A stretch of DNA of 64,000 nt from Poindextera sp036272595 (lineage in GTDB: Bacteria > Pseudomonadota > Alphaproteobacteria > Caulobacterales > Caulobacteraceae). The DNA lies in assembly GCA_036272595.1 (NCBI GenBank), contig DATAYM010000024.1:1-64000 (forward strand). The letters are read 5' to 3'. The notes under the pieces were generated by a model. The model made no database searches. It was not told where the DNA came from and saw nothing but the letters and a program-made list of their open reading frames with translations. The translations under genes were made by a program, and so were the position numbers. Every line of letters begins with the position of its first letter. Positions within the stretch are counted from its first letter, which is position 1. Positions 1-10,831 of the stretch are shown one piece after another.

Positions 1-1937
1 AGCTGGCCCTTCCAGCCGTTCCAGACGTCCGGCCCCACCGCACGGATGTCGGCGACGGTCAGCACCAGCAGCAGTCGCAGACGCTCCGGGTTCTCCACCG
101 TGCGGGCGAAGGCGGCGACGGTGCCGGGATCGGTGACGTCCCGCTTTTGCGCATAGTCGCTCATCATCAGGTGGTGCTCGACCAGCCAGGCGATCAGGTC
201 GACCCGCTCGCGCTCCAGGCCCAGCCGCTCGCAAGCCGCCCGCGCCGCCCTGGCCCCGGCCTTTTCCTGGCCGCCCACCCCGCCCTTGCCCACGTCATGC
301 AGCAGCATGGCCAGGAACAGCGCCTCGACGTCCTCGATCAGCGGGAAGATAGCCACCGACAGCGGGTGCATCTCGGAAAGCCGGCCGTGCTGGATCTCGG
401 CGATCACCTCCACGGCGCGCAGCGTGTGCTCGTCGACCGTGTAGGAGTGATACATGTTGAACTGCATCTGGGCGACGATGTGCCCGAACTCCGGCAGGAA
501 CCGGCCGAGCACGCCGCTCTCGTTCATCATGGTCAGGGTGCGGTAGGTGCTTCGCCCGCGCGCCAGCACGTCGAGGAAGGCCCTGGCCGCCTCCGGGTCG
601 CGGCGCAGCTTGGAGGTGATCAGCGGCAGCGAGCGGGTGGCGGCGGTGAAGGCGTCGGGATGCAGGTCGAGGTCGCGCCGGTCGGCGATGGCGAACAGCC
701 GCAAGAGGTTGACCGGATCGCGCTCGAAGGTCTCGACCCCCTCGATGGTCAGCCGGCCGCTTTCCACCAGGAAGCCCGGCTCGTCCAGGGGCTTGGGGCC
801 GCTGCGGCGGCGCGGCAGGAAGCGCGACAGGCCCTTGGGCGCCGTCTTTTCGGCGTCGGCCTCCAGCTTGGCGCAGAATTCGCGGGTCAGCACCCCGACC
901 TCGCGGGCGATGAGGAAATAGCGCCGCATGAAGCGCTCGACGGCGGGGGTGTTGTCGCCGTCCTTGCGCGGCCGGTCCTCATAGCCCATCCGCCGGGCGA
1001 TCTGCGGCTGCAGGTCGAAGCTCAGCCGCTCCTCGGGCCGGCCGGTGGCGAAATGCAACTGGCTGCGCACCGCCCAGAGGAAGTCGAAGGCGCGGATGAA
1101 GGCCCGCACCTCGCGGCGGTCGAACATCTCCAGGCTGAGCGCGTCGTCGGGGCTGTCCAGCGGATGCAGGTACTGGGCGATCCAGAACAGGGTGTTCAGG
1201 TCGCGCAGCCCGCCCTTGCCGTCCTTGACGTTCGGCTCGACCAGGTAGCGGCTGGCGCCGGCGCGGGCATGGCGCTCGTCGCGCTCCCTCAGCTTGGCGG
1301 CGACGAAGTCGGCGCCGGTGCCCTTCAGCACCTCCTCGCGGAAGCGGCGCTTCAGGGTCTGGGCCAGCGCCTCGTCGCCGGTCAGCTGCCGGGCCTCGAG
1401 GATCGAGGTGCGGATGGTGTGGTCCTCGCGCGACAGCCTGAGGCACTCCTCGACGGTGCGCGAGGCGTGGCCGACCTTGAAGCCCAGGTCCCACAACGCA
1501 TAGAGCATGAACTCGATGACGCTCTCGGCGTGGGCGGTCTGTTTGTAGGGGCGCAGGAACAGCAGATCGATGTCGGAGAAGGGCGCCAGGGTGCCGCGGC
1601 CGTAGCCGCCGACCGCCATCAGCGCCAGCCGCTCGCCCTCGGTGGGATTGCGGGCGCGGAAAACGTGCACGGTGGTGAAATCGTACAGGGCCGAGATCAC
1701 CTCGTCGGTGACGCCGGAGAGCAGCCGCGCCGTCTCGATGCCGCCGCCGCCGGCCTCCAGCCGCTCCTTGGCGATCATCCGGCCGCGGAACAGCGCGGCT
1801 TTCAGGATCTCCAGCGCCCGGCGGCGCTGCTCGGCCTCGTCGCCGATGGCGTCGAGCGCGGCGGCGGAGAGCTGGGCGCGCAGGCGCACGCCGTCGACGA
1901 CATATTCGATGCGGGTGGGGCGAAGGCGCGGCGGCAT
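1..1937 (-). CDS. glnD: PII uridylyltransferase / uridylyl-removing enzyme, 3' end missing
   Basis: GlnD senses glutamine and adds or removes UMP on the PII proteins, so it controls nitrogen assimilation. The first ~645 residues are visible; the ACT-domain end lies beyond the window start. The nucleotidyltransferase motif GGYGRGTLAPFSDIDLL is near residue 107 and the HD-domain motif LLHDVGKGG near residue 545, in the order expected for GlnD. The start is the ATG giving MPPRLRPTRIEYVVDG; an alternative TTG upstream belongs to another frame. A long open frame on the opposite strand is a GC-driven shadow. The gene reads leftward, away from the distant origin. Confidence 0.95.
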   Translation of the reverse strand, partial: MPPRLRPTRIEYVVDGVRLRAQLSAAALDAIGDEAEQRRRALEILKAALFRGRMIAKERLEAGGGGIETARLLSGVTDEVISALYDFTTVHVFRARNPTEGERLALMAVGGYGRGTLAPFSDIDLLFLRPYKQTAHAESVIEFMLYALWDLGFKVGHASRTVEECLRLSREDHTIRTSILEARQLTGDEALAQTLKRRFREEVLKGTGADFVAAKLRERDERHARAGASRYLVEPNVKDGKGGLRDLNTLFWIAQYLHPLDSPDDALSLEMFDRREVRAFIRAFDFLWAVRSQLHFATGRPEERLSFDLQPQIARRMGYEDRPRKDGDNTPAVERFMRRYFLIAREVGVLTREFCAKLEADAEKTAPKGLSRFLPRRRSGPKPLDEPGFLVESGRLTIEGVETFERDPVNLLRLFAIADRRDLDLHPDAFTAATRSLPLITSKLRRDPEAARAFLDVLARGRSTYRTLTMMNESGVLGRFLPEFGHIVAQMQFNMYHSYTVDEHTLRAVEVIAEIQHGRLSEMHPLSVAIFPLIEDVEALFLAMLLHDVGKGGVGGQEKAGARAARAACERLGLERERVDLIAWLVEHHLMMSDYAQKRDVTDPGTVAAFARTVENPERLRLLLVLTVADIRAVGPDVWNGWKGQ

Positions 1938-2028
1938 GGGCAGGCTTATATAGCAACGATGGACGCAGAGTCCGACCACCGTTGCAAGGGCTGGACTCAA
2001 GCCGAGGGACCGGACCCCGGCGAGGCCG

Positions 2029-2697
2029 TCAACCCTGGCCCTGAGCCGGGTGTTCCAGCCGCCACACCCGGCGCGAATAGCCGACGCCGTAGATCGGCGG
2101 CCCGGCGGTGAGCAGGACCATCACCGGCACGAGCACATGCACGTCGGCGATGAAGATGCAGGCGGCGACCAGGCCAAGGCCGCCCAGCACCATCAGCCGC
2201 CCCACCACCCGGTGGGTCTTGTCCCAGACCCGGGCGTCGCCGAGCGTCCAGGGAGTCCGGACCCCGAAGACGCCGTTGTGGCGGACCTTGCCGAGATAGT
2301 TGCCGACCGCGATCAGCAGCGCCGCCACGGCGAGGAAGACCATCCGCACCACGTCGAATCCAGGATTCATGAGCCGCTGGGCGACGGCGATCTGGGCGAC
2401 GAAGAACACGCCGGCCAGGCCGACCATCAGGACGCCATAGGGCATGATGGACCGGTCCAGGGCCGGGTCCGGCGAAAGGGTCGGCGCCCGCGCCAGCAGG
2501 CCGACGACGACAGCGGCGATGGCCGGCATCAGGGCCAGGGCATAGAGCTTGGCCAAATGGCCGGTCTCGGGTGCGCCGAAACCCTGGTGATAGGGCAGAT
2601 AGGCGTCGGCCGGCAGGGCCGCGTAGGCCCAGAGTCCGACGAGCATGCTGGCGACGACGAATCCGCCGGCGGCGAGGATTGAACGGGGCAAGGTCAT
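2029..2697 (-). CDS. SdpI-family membrane protein
   Basis: A 222-residue integral membrane protein with about six hydrophobic segments. Its C-terminal half carries the SdpI signature (NGVFGVRTPWTLGDARVW, then KTHR and a glycine-rich helix). In Bacillus subtilis SdpI gives immunity to the SdpC killing peptide and works with the repressor SdpR; members in Gram-negatives have no proven role. Its ATG overlaps the stop of the upstream ArsR-type gene by four bases (ATGA), so the two are co-translated. No SdpC-like toxin gene is seen nearby. Family assignment is firm, function is not. Confidence 0.85.
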   Translation of the reverse strand: MTLPRSILAAGGFVVASMLVGLWAYAALPADAYLPYHQGFGAPETGHLAKLYALALMPAIAAVVVGLLARAPTLSPDPALDRSIMPYGVLMVGLAGVFFVAQIAVAQRLMNPGFDVVRMVFLAVAALLIAVGNYLGKVRHNGVFGVRTPWTLGDARVWDKTHRVVGRLMVLGGLGLVAACIFIADVHVLVPVMVLLTAGPPIYGVGYSRRVWRLEHPAQGQG

Positions 2698-3002
2698 GAC
2701 GCCTTTCCTTTCGGATCGGGGAGGGGAGCCGGCCCCCTGCCGGCGATGAGGCCGAACCCGTCCATCAGCGCCATCAGCGCCTCTTCCAGCACCGACAGGT
2801 TCAGCCGGTAGATGATGGTCGTGCCGTGCTTTTCGGTCTGCACCAGGTCGGCGGCGCGCAAGACCGCGAAGTGGCCGGACAGGGTGGGCTTGGCCAGGTC
2901 GAAATGCGCCGCGATCTCGCCGGCGCTCATCTCCTTTTCCCGGAGGAGCTGGATGATGCGGCGGCGGGTGGGATCGGCCAGGGCCTTGTAGACTTCGGAC
3001 AT
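2694..3002 (-). CDS. ArsR/SdpR-family winged-helix repressor
   Basis: A 102-residue single-domain winged-helix protein: SEVYKALADPTRRRIIQLL opens the fold, the recognition helix is around LAKPTLSGHFAVLRAADLV, and the wing follows (EKHGTTIIYRLN). There are no CXC metal ligands, which fits the SdpR type rather than metal-sensing ArsR. It is the first gene of a two-gene unit with the SdpI-like gene, and two inverted repeats lie directly upstream, so autoregulation is likely. The start ATG begins 8 bp inside the nearest repeat. Confidence 0.88.
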   Translation of the reverse strand: MSEVYKALADPTRRRIIQLLREKEMSAGEIAAHFDLAKPTLSGHFAVLRAADLVQTEKHGTTIIYRLNLSVLEEALMALMDGFGLIAGRGPAPLPDPKGKAS

Positions 3003-3009
3003 GAAGGTT

Positions 3010-3081
3010 CCGTATTTCGCTAACTAACAAAATACGGAAGTCCAGGCCGAGCACAAGCGGTATTTCGGCGAACGACGAAAT
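3010..3081. promoter_or_regulatory. two inverted repeats, likely operators of the sdpR-sdpI unit
   Basis: In the 94-bp gap between the repressor start and the mutS stop there are two palindromes. CCGTATTT (3010-3017) is repeated as AAATACGG (3030-3037) with a 12-bp spacer. ATTTCG (3062-3067) is repeated as CGAAAT (3076-3081) with an 8-bp spacer. Both share a TATTTCG core (3013-3019 and 3061-3067). Small dimeric ArsR-type repressors bind such repeats in their own promoter. The assignment is inferred from position and symmetry. Confidence 0.55.
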
Positions 3082-3096
3082 TAGGTCCGGGCGGCC

Positions 3097-5772
<2,676 letters not shown>

Positions 5773-5858
5773 CGACGGCGACGCTATAGCGCCTCGCGCG
5801 CGCTTTGAAGCCCGGGACGCGCTTGGCGGCGCATCCGACACAGGCGATGGTGCGCGTC

Positions 5859-6539
5859 ATGGCCAAGCTCGTGAAACTGAAGCCCCGCCGGCGCCGCCTT
5901 TCGCCGGCCGAAAAGCTGCGCATCGAGACGATTTTCGCCCGTTTCGCGGCGGCCACGCCCAATCCGAGCACCGAACTGCGTTTCAAGACCCCGTTCACCC
6001 TGCTGGTCGCGGTGGCGCTGTCGGCCCAGGCCACCGACAAGTCGGTGAACAAGGCGACCGAGAGGCTCTACGCCGTCGCCGACACGCCGCAGGCGATGCT
6101 CGAGCTCGGCGAGAGCGGCCTGATCCCGTTCATCGCCTCGATCGGGCTCTATCGGACCAAGGCCAGGAACGTCATCCGGCTCTCGCAGATCCTGGTCGAC
6201 CAGTACGGCGGCGAGGTTCCGCTCGACCGGACGGCGCTGCAGAGCCTGCCCGGCGTCGGCCGCAAGACCGCCAGCGTGGTGCTGAACGAGCTGGACATCG
6301 AGCCGGCCATCGCCGTCGACACCCACGTCTTCCGCGTCGCCCACCGGCTGAAGCTGAGCAACGGCAAGACCCCGGACCAGGTGGAGCAGGACCTGATGGC
6401 GATCACGCCGGCGCCCTACCTGACCCGCGCCCACCACTGGCTGATCCTGCACGGCCGCTATGTCTGTGTGGCGCGCAAGCCCCATTGCGCCACCTGCCTG
6501 ATCGCTGATCTCTGCCCGTCGCGGGAGCTTTTCCTGTAG
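5859..6539 (+). CDS. nth: endonuclease III
   Basis: A bifunctional glycosylase/AP-lyase that removes oxidised pyrimidines. The helix-hairpin-helix LPGVGRKTASVVLNE contains the catalytic Lys, VDTHVFR contains the catalytic Asp, and the C-terminus has the four-cysteine [4Fe-4S] loop C-X6-C-X2-C-X5-C (CVARKPHCATCLIADLC). The ATG at 5859 gives MAKLVKLKPRR, 226 residues; an ATG four codons upstream (5847) is equally possible. Its neighbour mutS also acts in DNA repair but is transcribed the other way. Confidence 0.95.
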   Translation: MAKLVKLKPRRRRLSPAEKLRIETIFARFAAATPNPSTELRFKTPFTLLVAVALSAQATDKSVNKATERLYAVADTPQAMLELGESGLIPFIASIGLYRTKARNVIRLSQILVDQYGGEVPLDRTALQSLPGVGRKTASVVLNELDIEPAIAVDTHVFRVAHRLKLSNGKTPDQVEQDLMAITPAPYLTRAHHWLILHGRYVCVARKPHCATCLIADLCPSRELFL

Positions 6540-6644
6540 GCCGCCGCAGCCGCAACCCCGGCCGCGTTGCGGGGCGGCGCGCAATCCCTATACTGCGCGC
6601 GCCTTTCGCCCGAGCCCCCCAGAGCCTCAAAGTCCCCAAAATCC

Positions 6645-7634
6645 ATGACCACGCTTTACGACGTCGCCGCCATCGGCAACGCCATCGTCGATGTGATCGC
6701 GCCGGCGTCGGACGCCTTCCTGGCCGAGGAGGGCCTGGTCAAGGGCTCGATGATGCTGGTCGACGATGACCGCGCCGACAGCCTCTATTCGCGCATGGGA
6801 ACGGCGGTCGAGGCCTCGGGCGGCTCGGCCGGCAACACCATCGCCGGGGTCGCCAGCCTGGGCGGGCGCGGCGTGCACATCGGCAAGGTGGCCGCCGACG
6901 CGCTCGGCGAGGTCTATGCCCGGGACATGGACGCCATCGGCGCGCGCTTCGCCGGCGGGGTGCTGCGCGGCGGCGCCCTCACCGGCCGCTGCCTGATCAA
7001 CGTCACGGACGACGGCGAGCGGACCATGTGCACCGCCCTGGGCGCCGCGGCCCTGCTCGACCCCGACGATGTCGACCCGGCGGTGATCGAACAGGCCAGC
7101 ATCGTCTTCCTTGAAGGCTATCTGTTCGACCCGCCGCCAGCCCGCAAAGCCTTCGCCAAGGCCGCCGGCCTGGCGCGCGGATCGGGCCGGCTGGTGGCGC
7201 TGACCCTGTCGGATTCCTTCGTGGTCGACCGCCATCGCGAGGGGCTGATCGCCTTCACCGAGGCGGAGGTCGACGTGCTGTTCGCCAACGCCGACGAGAT
7301 CGCCTCGCTGTTCCAGACCGCCGATTTCGACGCCGCCGTCGAGGCGGTGCGCGGCCGCGCCAGCATCGCGGTGGTGACCCGGGGCGAACAGGGCTCGGTG
7401 ATCGTCGCCGGCGACCAGATTCACCAGATCGAAGCGGTTCGGGTCGAGAAAGTCGTGGACACCACCGGCGCGGGCGACCAATACGCGGCCGGCTTTCTCT
7501 TCGGCCTCGCCCAGGGCCTGTCCTTGCCGCACTCGGGGCGGCTCGGTTCGCTCTGTGCATCCGAAGTGATCTCGCACTATGGCCCAAGGCCGCAGGTCTC
7601 GCTGAAGGACCTCGCCCGACAGGCCGGACTTTGA
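6645..7634 (+). CDS. PfkB-family carbohydrate kinase, adenosine-kinase-like
   Basis: A 329-residue ribokinase-fold kinase. The N-terminal YDVAAIGNAIVDVIAP strand and the glycine-rich GGSAGNTIAG segment fit the substrate lid, and the C-terminal DTTGAGDQYAAGFLFGL (near residue 270) is the PfkB signature 2 with the catalytic Asp. Proteins of this type are often called adenosine kinase in alphaproteobacteria, but the substrate cannot be read from sequence. It ends 16 bp before hisB, so it may share a transcript with the his genes. Confidence 0.85.
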   Translation: MTTLYDVAAIGNAIVDVIAPASDAFLAEEGLVKGSMMLVDDDRADSLYSRMGTAVEASGGSAGNTIAGVASLGGRGVHIGKVAADALGEVYARDMDAIGARFAGGVLRGGALTGRCLINVTDDGERTMCTALGAAALLDPDDVDPAVIEQASIVFLEGYLFDPPPARKAFAKAAGLARGSGRLVALTLSDSFVVDRHREGLIAFTEAEVDVLFANADEIASLFQTADFDAAVEAVRGRASIAVVTRGEQGSVIVAGDQIHQIEAVRVEKVVDTTGAGDQYAAGFLFGLAQGLSLPHSGRLGSLCASEVISHYGPRPQVSLKDLARQAGL

Positions 7635-7650
7635 AGGAGCCTTTCCGATC

Positions 7651-8247
7651 ATGGCCGCCAACCGCACGGCCGAGGTGACGCGCGAGACCAAGGAGACCCA
7701 GATCCGAGTGAGCCTCGATCTGGACGGGACCGGCGTGTCCGAAATCTCCACCGGCATCGGCTTTTTCGACCACATGCTGGAAAGCTTCGCCCGCCACGGC
7801 GGCATCGACCTGAAGGTCGAGACCAAGGGCGACCTGCACATCGACATGCATCACACGGTGGAGGACACCGGCATCGTCATCGGCCAGGCCGTCGCCAGGG
7901 CGCTGGACGGCTTCAAGGGCGTGCGCCGCTTCGGCGCCGCCTATATCCCCATGGACGAGACCCTGACCCGCTGCGCGCTCGACCTGTCCAACCGGCCCTA
8001 TCTGGTCTGGAAGGTGACGTTCGTGCGGCCAAGGGTCGGCGAGATGGACACCGAGCTGTTCAAGGAGTTCCACCACGCCTTCGCCATGAACGCCGGCGCC
8101 TGCGTGCACCTGGAGACCCTCTACGGCGAGAACAGCCACCACATCGCCGAGAGCGGCTTCAAGGCGCTGGCCAGGGCGCTGCGCCAGGCGATGGAGCTGG
8201 ACCCGAAGACCGCCGGCCATGCCCCCTCCACCAAGGGCGTGCTCTGA
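7651..8247 (+). CDS. hisB: imidazoleglycerol-phosphate dehydratase
   Basis: Catalyses the sixth step of histidine synthesis. It is the monofunctional, 198-residue dehydratase without the N-terminal phosphatase of enterobacteria. The manganese-binding histidine motifs DMHHTVEDTGI and ENSHHIAESGFKALARALRQA are present. A good ribosome-binding site (AAGGAG) lies 12 bases upstream of the ATG. It heads the compact run hisB-hisH-hisA-hisF-hisE. Confidence 0.97.
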   Translation: MAANRTAEVTRETKETQIRVSLDLDGTGVSEISTGIGFFDHMLESFARHGGIDLKVETKGDLHIDMHHTVEDTGIVIGQAVARALDGFKGVRRFGAAYIPMDETLTRCALDLSNRPYLVWKVTFVRPRVGEMDTELFKEFHHAFAMNAGACVHLETLYGENSHHIAESGFKALARALRQAMELDPKTAGHAPSTKGVL

Positions 8248-8254
8248 GGCTTCC

Positions 8255-8899
8255 ATGCAGAGCATCGCCCTGATCGACTACGGGTCGGGCAACCTTCGCT
8301 CGGCCGAGAAGGCGCTGTTGAAGGTCGGCGCCGCGATGGATGGCGCGCGGCGGATCGCCGTCACCGCCGACCCCGAGATCATCGCCGCCGCCGACGCGAT
8401 CGTGCTGCCGGGCGTCGGCGCCTTCGCCGCCTGCATGGCGCTGGTGAAGGCGAGATCGGGCCTGACCGAGGCCATGGAAGCGGCGGTGCGCGGACGCGGC
8501 GTCCCCTTCCTCGGCATCTGCGTCGGCATGCAGCTCCTGGCCACGCGCGGCCTGGAGTTCGGCGAGACGCCGGGACTGGACTGGATCGCCGGCGAGGTGC
8601 GGCGGATCGCGCCGGACGGCCATGAATTCAAGGTGCCGCACATGGGCTGGAACGGGCTCGAAGCGATGACCGGCCACGCCCTGTTCGCCGATCTGCCCGA
8701 GTGTGCGCCGATGTATTTCACCCACTCCTTCGCTTTTTATCCGAGCGGCGATGACTACGTCATGGCGCAGGCCGACCATGGCGGGCGGTTCCCGGCCGCG
8801 GTGGCGCGGGACAACATCGCCGGGGTGCAGTTCCACCCGGAGAAATCCCAGGCCGCCGGCCTGAAGCTGCTGGCCAACTTCCTGGAGTGGCGACCGTGA
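8255..8899 (+). CDS. hisH: imidazole glycerol phosphate synthase, glutaminase subunit
   Basis: HisH releases ammonia from glutamine and channels it to HisF. The class I amidotransferase nucleophile is in GICVGMQLL and the His/Glu pair in FHPEKSQ. The protein is 214 residues from the ATG giving MQSIALIDYGSGNLRSAEKAL, which is the usual N-terminus. Its stop overlaps the hisA start. Confidence 0.97.
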   Translation: MQSIALIDYGSGNLRSAEKALLKVGAAMDGARRIAVTADPEIIAAADAIVLPGVGAFAACMALVKARSGLTEAMEAAVRGRGVPFLGICVGMQLLATRGLEFGETPGLDWIAGEVRRIAPDGHEFKVPHMGWNGLEAMTGHALFADLPECAPMYFTHSFAFYPSGDDYVMAQADHGGRFPAAVARDNIAGVQFHPEKSQAAGLKLLANFLEWRP

Positions 8900-9621
8900 T
8901 CCTCTACCCGGCCATCGACCTGAAGGACGGCCAGTGCGTGCGGGTGGTGCATGGCGACTTCGCCACCGCCACCGTGTTCAACGAGAACCCCGCCGACCAG
9001 GCGCGGGCCTGGGTCAAGGCCGGCTTCGAGTGGCTGCACGTCGTCGACCTGAACGGCTCGGCCGAGGGGCGGGCGGTCAACGATGCGGCGGTCGAGGCGA
9101 TCCTGCACGCCGTCTCGGTGCCGGTGCAGCTGGGCGGCGGCATCCGCAGCCTGGCCAATGTCGAGGCCTGGATCGAGGCGGGGGTCAGCCGGGTCATCCT
9201 GGGCACCGTCGCCGTGCGCGACCCCGAACTGGTGAAGACCGCCGCGCGCGAATGGCCGGAACAGGTCGCGGTCAGCGTCGACGTGCGCAAGGGCAAGGTG
9301 GCGGTGCAGGGCTGGCTGGAGGATTCCGGCCTGGATGCGCTGACCGTCGCCAGGCGGTTCGAGGACGCCGGGGTCTCGGCGCTGATCGTCACCGACATCG
9401 ACCGCGACGGCGCCCTGCTGGGCTTCAATGTCGAGGTGTTCGGGGCCATGGCCGACGCGGTGAGCATTCCGGTGATCGCCGCCGGGGGCCTGGCCACCGT
9501 CGCCGACATCCAGAACCTGCGCGCCCGCCCTGGCACGCCCATCGCCGGCGCCGTGCTCGGCCGCGCCCTCTATGCCGGGACCATCCAGCCGCAAGAGGCG
9601 CTGCAGGCGTCGGTGGCGTGA
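8896..9621 (+). CDS. hisA: ProFAR isomerase HisA
   Basis: The (beta/alpha)8 isomerase of the fourth histidine step. The two phosphate-binding halves and both catalytic Asp residues are visible (LYPAIDLKDGQCVRVVHGDF and VTDIDRDG). I chose the GTG at 8896, which makes a four-base GTGA overlap with the hisH stop and gives the family-typical MILYPAIDLKDG; a GTG three codons earlier (8887) is also open. Length 241 residues. Confidence 0.95.
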   Translation: MILYPAIDLKDGQCVRVVHGDFATATVFNENPADQARAWVKAGFEWLHVVDLNGSAEGRAVNDAAVEAILHAVSVPVQLGGGIRSLANVEAWIEAGVSRVILGTVAVRDPELVKTAAREWPEQVAVSVDVRKGKVAVQGWLEDSGLDALTVARRFEDAGVSALIVTDIDRDGALLGFNVEVFGAMADAVSIPVIAAGGLATVADIQNLRARPGTPIAGAVLGRALYAGTIQPQEALQASVA

Positions 9622-9659
9622 TGCTGAAGACCAGAAATGCTTAAGACCAGAAATGCTTA
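9621..9659 (+). repeat. 16-bp tandem repeat over the hisF start
   Basis: ATGCTGAAGACCAGAA (9621-9636) is followed directly by ATGCTTAAGACCAGAA (9637-9652) and then by ATGCTTA.., where the real hisF frame begins at 9653. The two full copies differ at one base. Because 16 is not a multiple of three, the first two ATGs are out of frame with hisF. Confidence 0.85.
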
Positions 9660-10438
9660 GGATACGGGTCATCCCCTGCCTGGACGTGAAGGACGGCCGC
9701 GTGGTCAAGGGCGTGCAGTTCCTCTCCCTGCGCGACGCCGGCGATCCGGTGGAGCAGGCCAGCGCCTATGACGCCGCCGGCGCCGACGAGCTGATGTTCC
9801 TGGACATCACCGCCAGCCACGAGGGCCGCGGCGCCATTCTCGACGTGGTCGCCCGCACCGCCGACGTCTGCTTCATGCCGGTGGGCGTCGGCGGCGGCAT
9901 CCGCAGCGTCGAGGATGCGCGGGCGTTGCTGCGCGCCGGAGCCGACAAGGTCTCGATCAACACCGCCGCGGTCGAGGACCCCGACCTGATCGCCAGGGCC
10001 GCCGACGCCTTCGGCTCCCAGTGCGTGGTCTGCGCCATCGACGCGCGCCATGGGCCGAGCCGCACGGCCGGCTCAGGGCGCAACGACGGCTGGGAGGTGT
10101 TCACCTATGGCGGCCGCAAGGCCACCGGCCGGGACGTGGTCGACTACGCCGTCCGGGCGGTCGAGCGCGGAGCCGGCGAGATCCTGCTGACCTCGATGGA
10201 CCAGGACGGCGCCAAGACCGGCTACGACACCGCCCTCCTGAAGGCCGTCTCGTCGGCGGTCGGGGTGCCGGTGATCGCCTCGGGCGGGGCCGGCAAGGCC
10301 TCGGACCTGGTCGCGGCCGTGCGCGACGGCGGCGCCGACGCGGTGTTGGCCGCCTCCATCTTCCACTTCGGCGAGATCAGCATCGGCGAGGCCAAGGCCG
10401 CCATGGCCGCCGCCGGCCTACCCGTCCGGCTGACCTGA
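9653..10438 (+). CDS. hisF: imidazole glycerol phosphate synthase, cyclase subunit
   Basis: HisF joins ammonia to PRFAR to give imidazole glycerol phosphate and AICAR. The catalytic Asp residues lie in IPCLDVKDGRVVKGVQF and LTSMDQDGAKTGYD. The protein is 261 residues. Of three ATGs in the local 16-bp repeat only the last (9653) is in frame. The AICAR made here feeds PurH, which is encoded about 3 kb downstream. Confidence 0.97.
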   Translation: MLRIRVIPCLDVKDGRVVKGVQFLSLRDAGDPVEQASAYDAAGADELMFLDITASHEGRGAILDVVARTADVCFMPVGVGGGIRSVEDARALLRAGADKVSINTAAVEDPDLIARAADAFGSQCVVCAIDARHGPSRTAGSGRNDGWEVFTYGGRKATGRDVVDYAVRAVERGAGEILLTSMDQDGAKTGYDTALLKAVSSAVGVPVIASGGAGKASDLVAAVRDGGADAVLAASIFHFGEISIGEAKAAMAAAGLPVRLT

Positions 10439-10452
10439 AGGGAGACTCGCCC

Positions 10453-10779
10453 ATGAGCCGCTTCGCCGACGTCGTCGCCCGTCTCCAGGCCGTCATCGCT
10501 TCCCGTCAGGGGGCCGATCCCGCCTCGTCCCATACCGCCAGGCTCCTGGCCGGCGGCCCGCCGCTGGCCGCCAAGAAGTTCGGTGAGGAGGCGATCGAGG
10601 CCGTGCTCGCCGCCGCCCAGGGCGACAAGGCCGGCCTGGCCGCCGAGAGCGCCGACGTCATCTACCACTGGCTGGTGCTGCTGGCCGCCTGCGGCGTCAG
10701 CCTCGACGAGGTCGCCGCCCGGCTCGAGGCCCGCGAAGGCGTGTCCGGCATCGACGAAAAGGCCTCGCGCCCGTCCTGA
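10453..10779 (+). CDS. hisE: phosphoribosyl-ATP pyrophosphatase
   Basis: Second step of histidine synthesis, as a separate 108-residue protein rather than a HisIE fusion. The MazG-like signature KKFGEEAIEAVLAA with downstream ESADVIYHWLVLLAA gives the metal-binding acidic residues. The ATG follows hisF by 14 bp with a GGGAG ribosome site. No hisI is in the window. Confidence 0.95.
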   Translation: MSRFADVVARLQAVIASRQGADPASSHTARLLAGGPPLAAKKFGEEAIEAVLAAAQGDKAGLAAESADVIYHWLVLLAACGVSLDEVAARLEAREGVSGIDEKASRPS

Positions 10780-10831
10780 AGAACGCCCCGCGGCGCTTGC
10801 GCGGCGCAAGCCGCCCGCGCTAACTCCGCCC

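Noticed and set aside
147..2111. 654-codon open frame on the plus strand over glnD
   Set aside because: It is antisense to glnD, which has clear nucleotidyltransferase and HD motifs; the frame is low-complexity Gly/Ala/Gln-rich, as high GC produces.
9621..9652. Earlier ATGs as the hisF start
   Set aside because: ATGs at 9621 and 9637 are out of frame with hisF and hit stops quickly; only 9653 is in frame.
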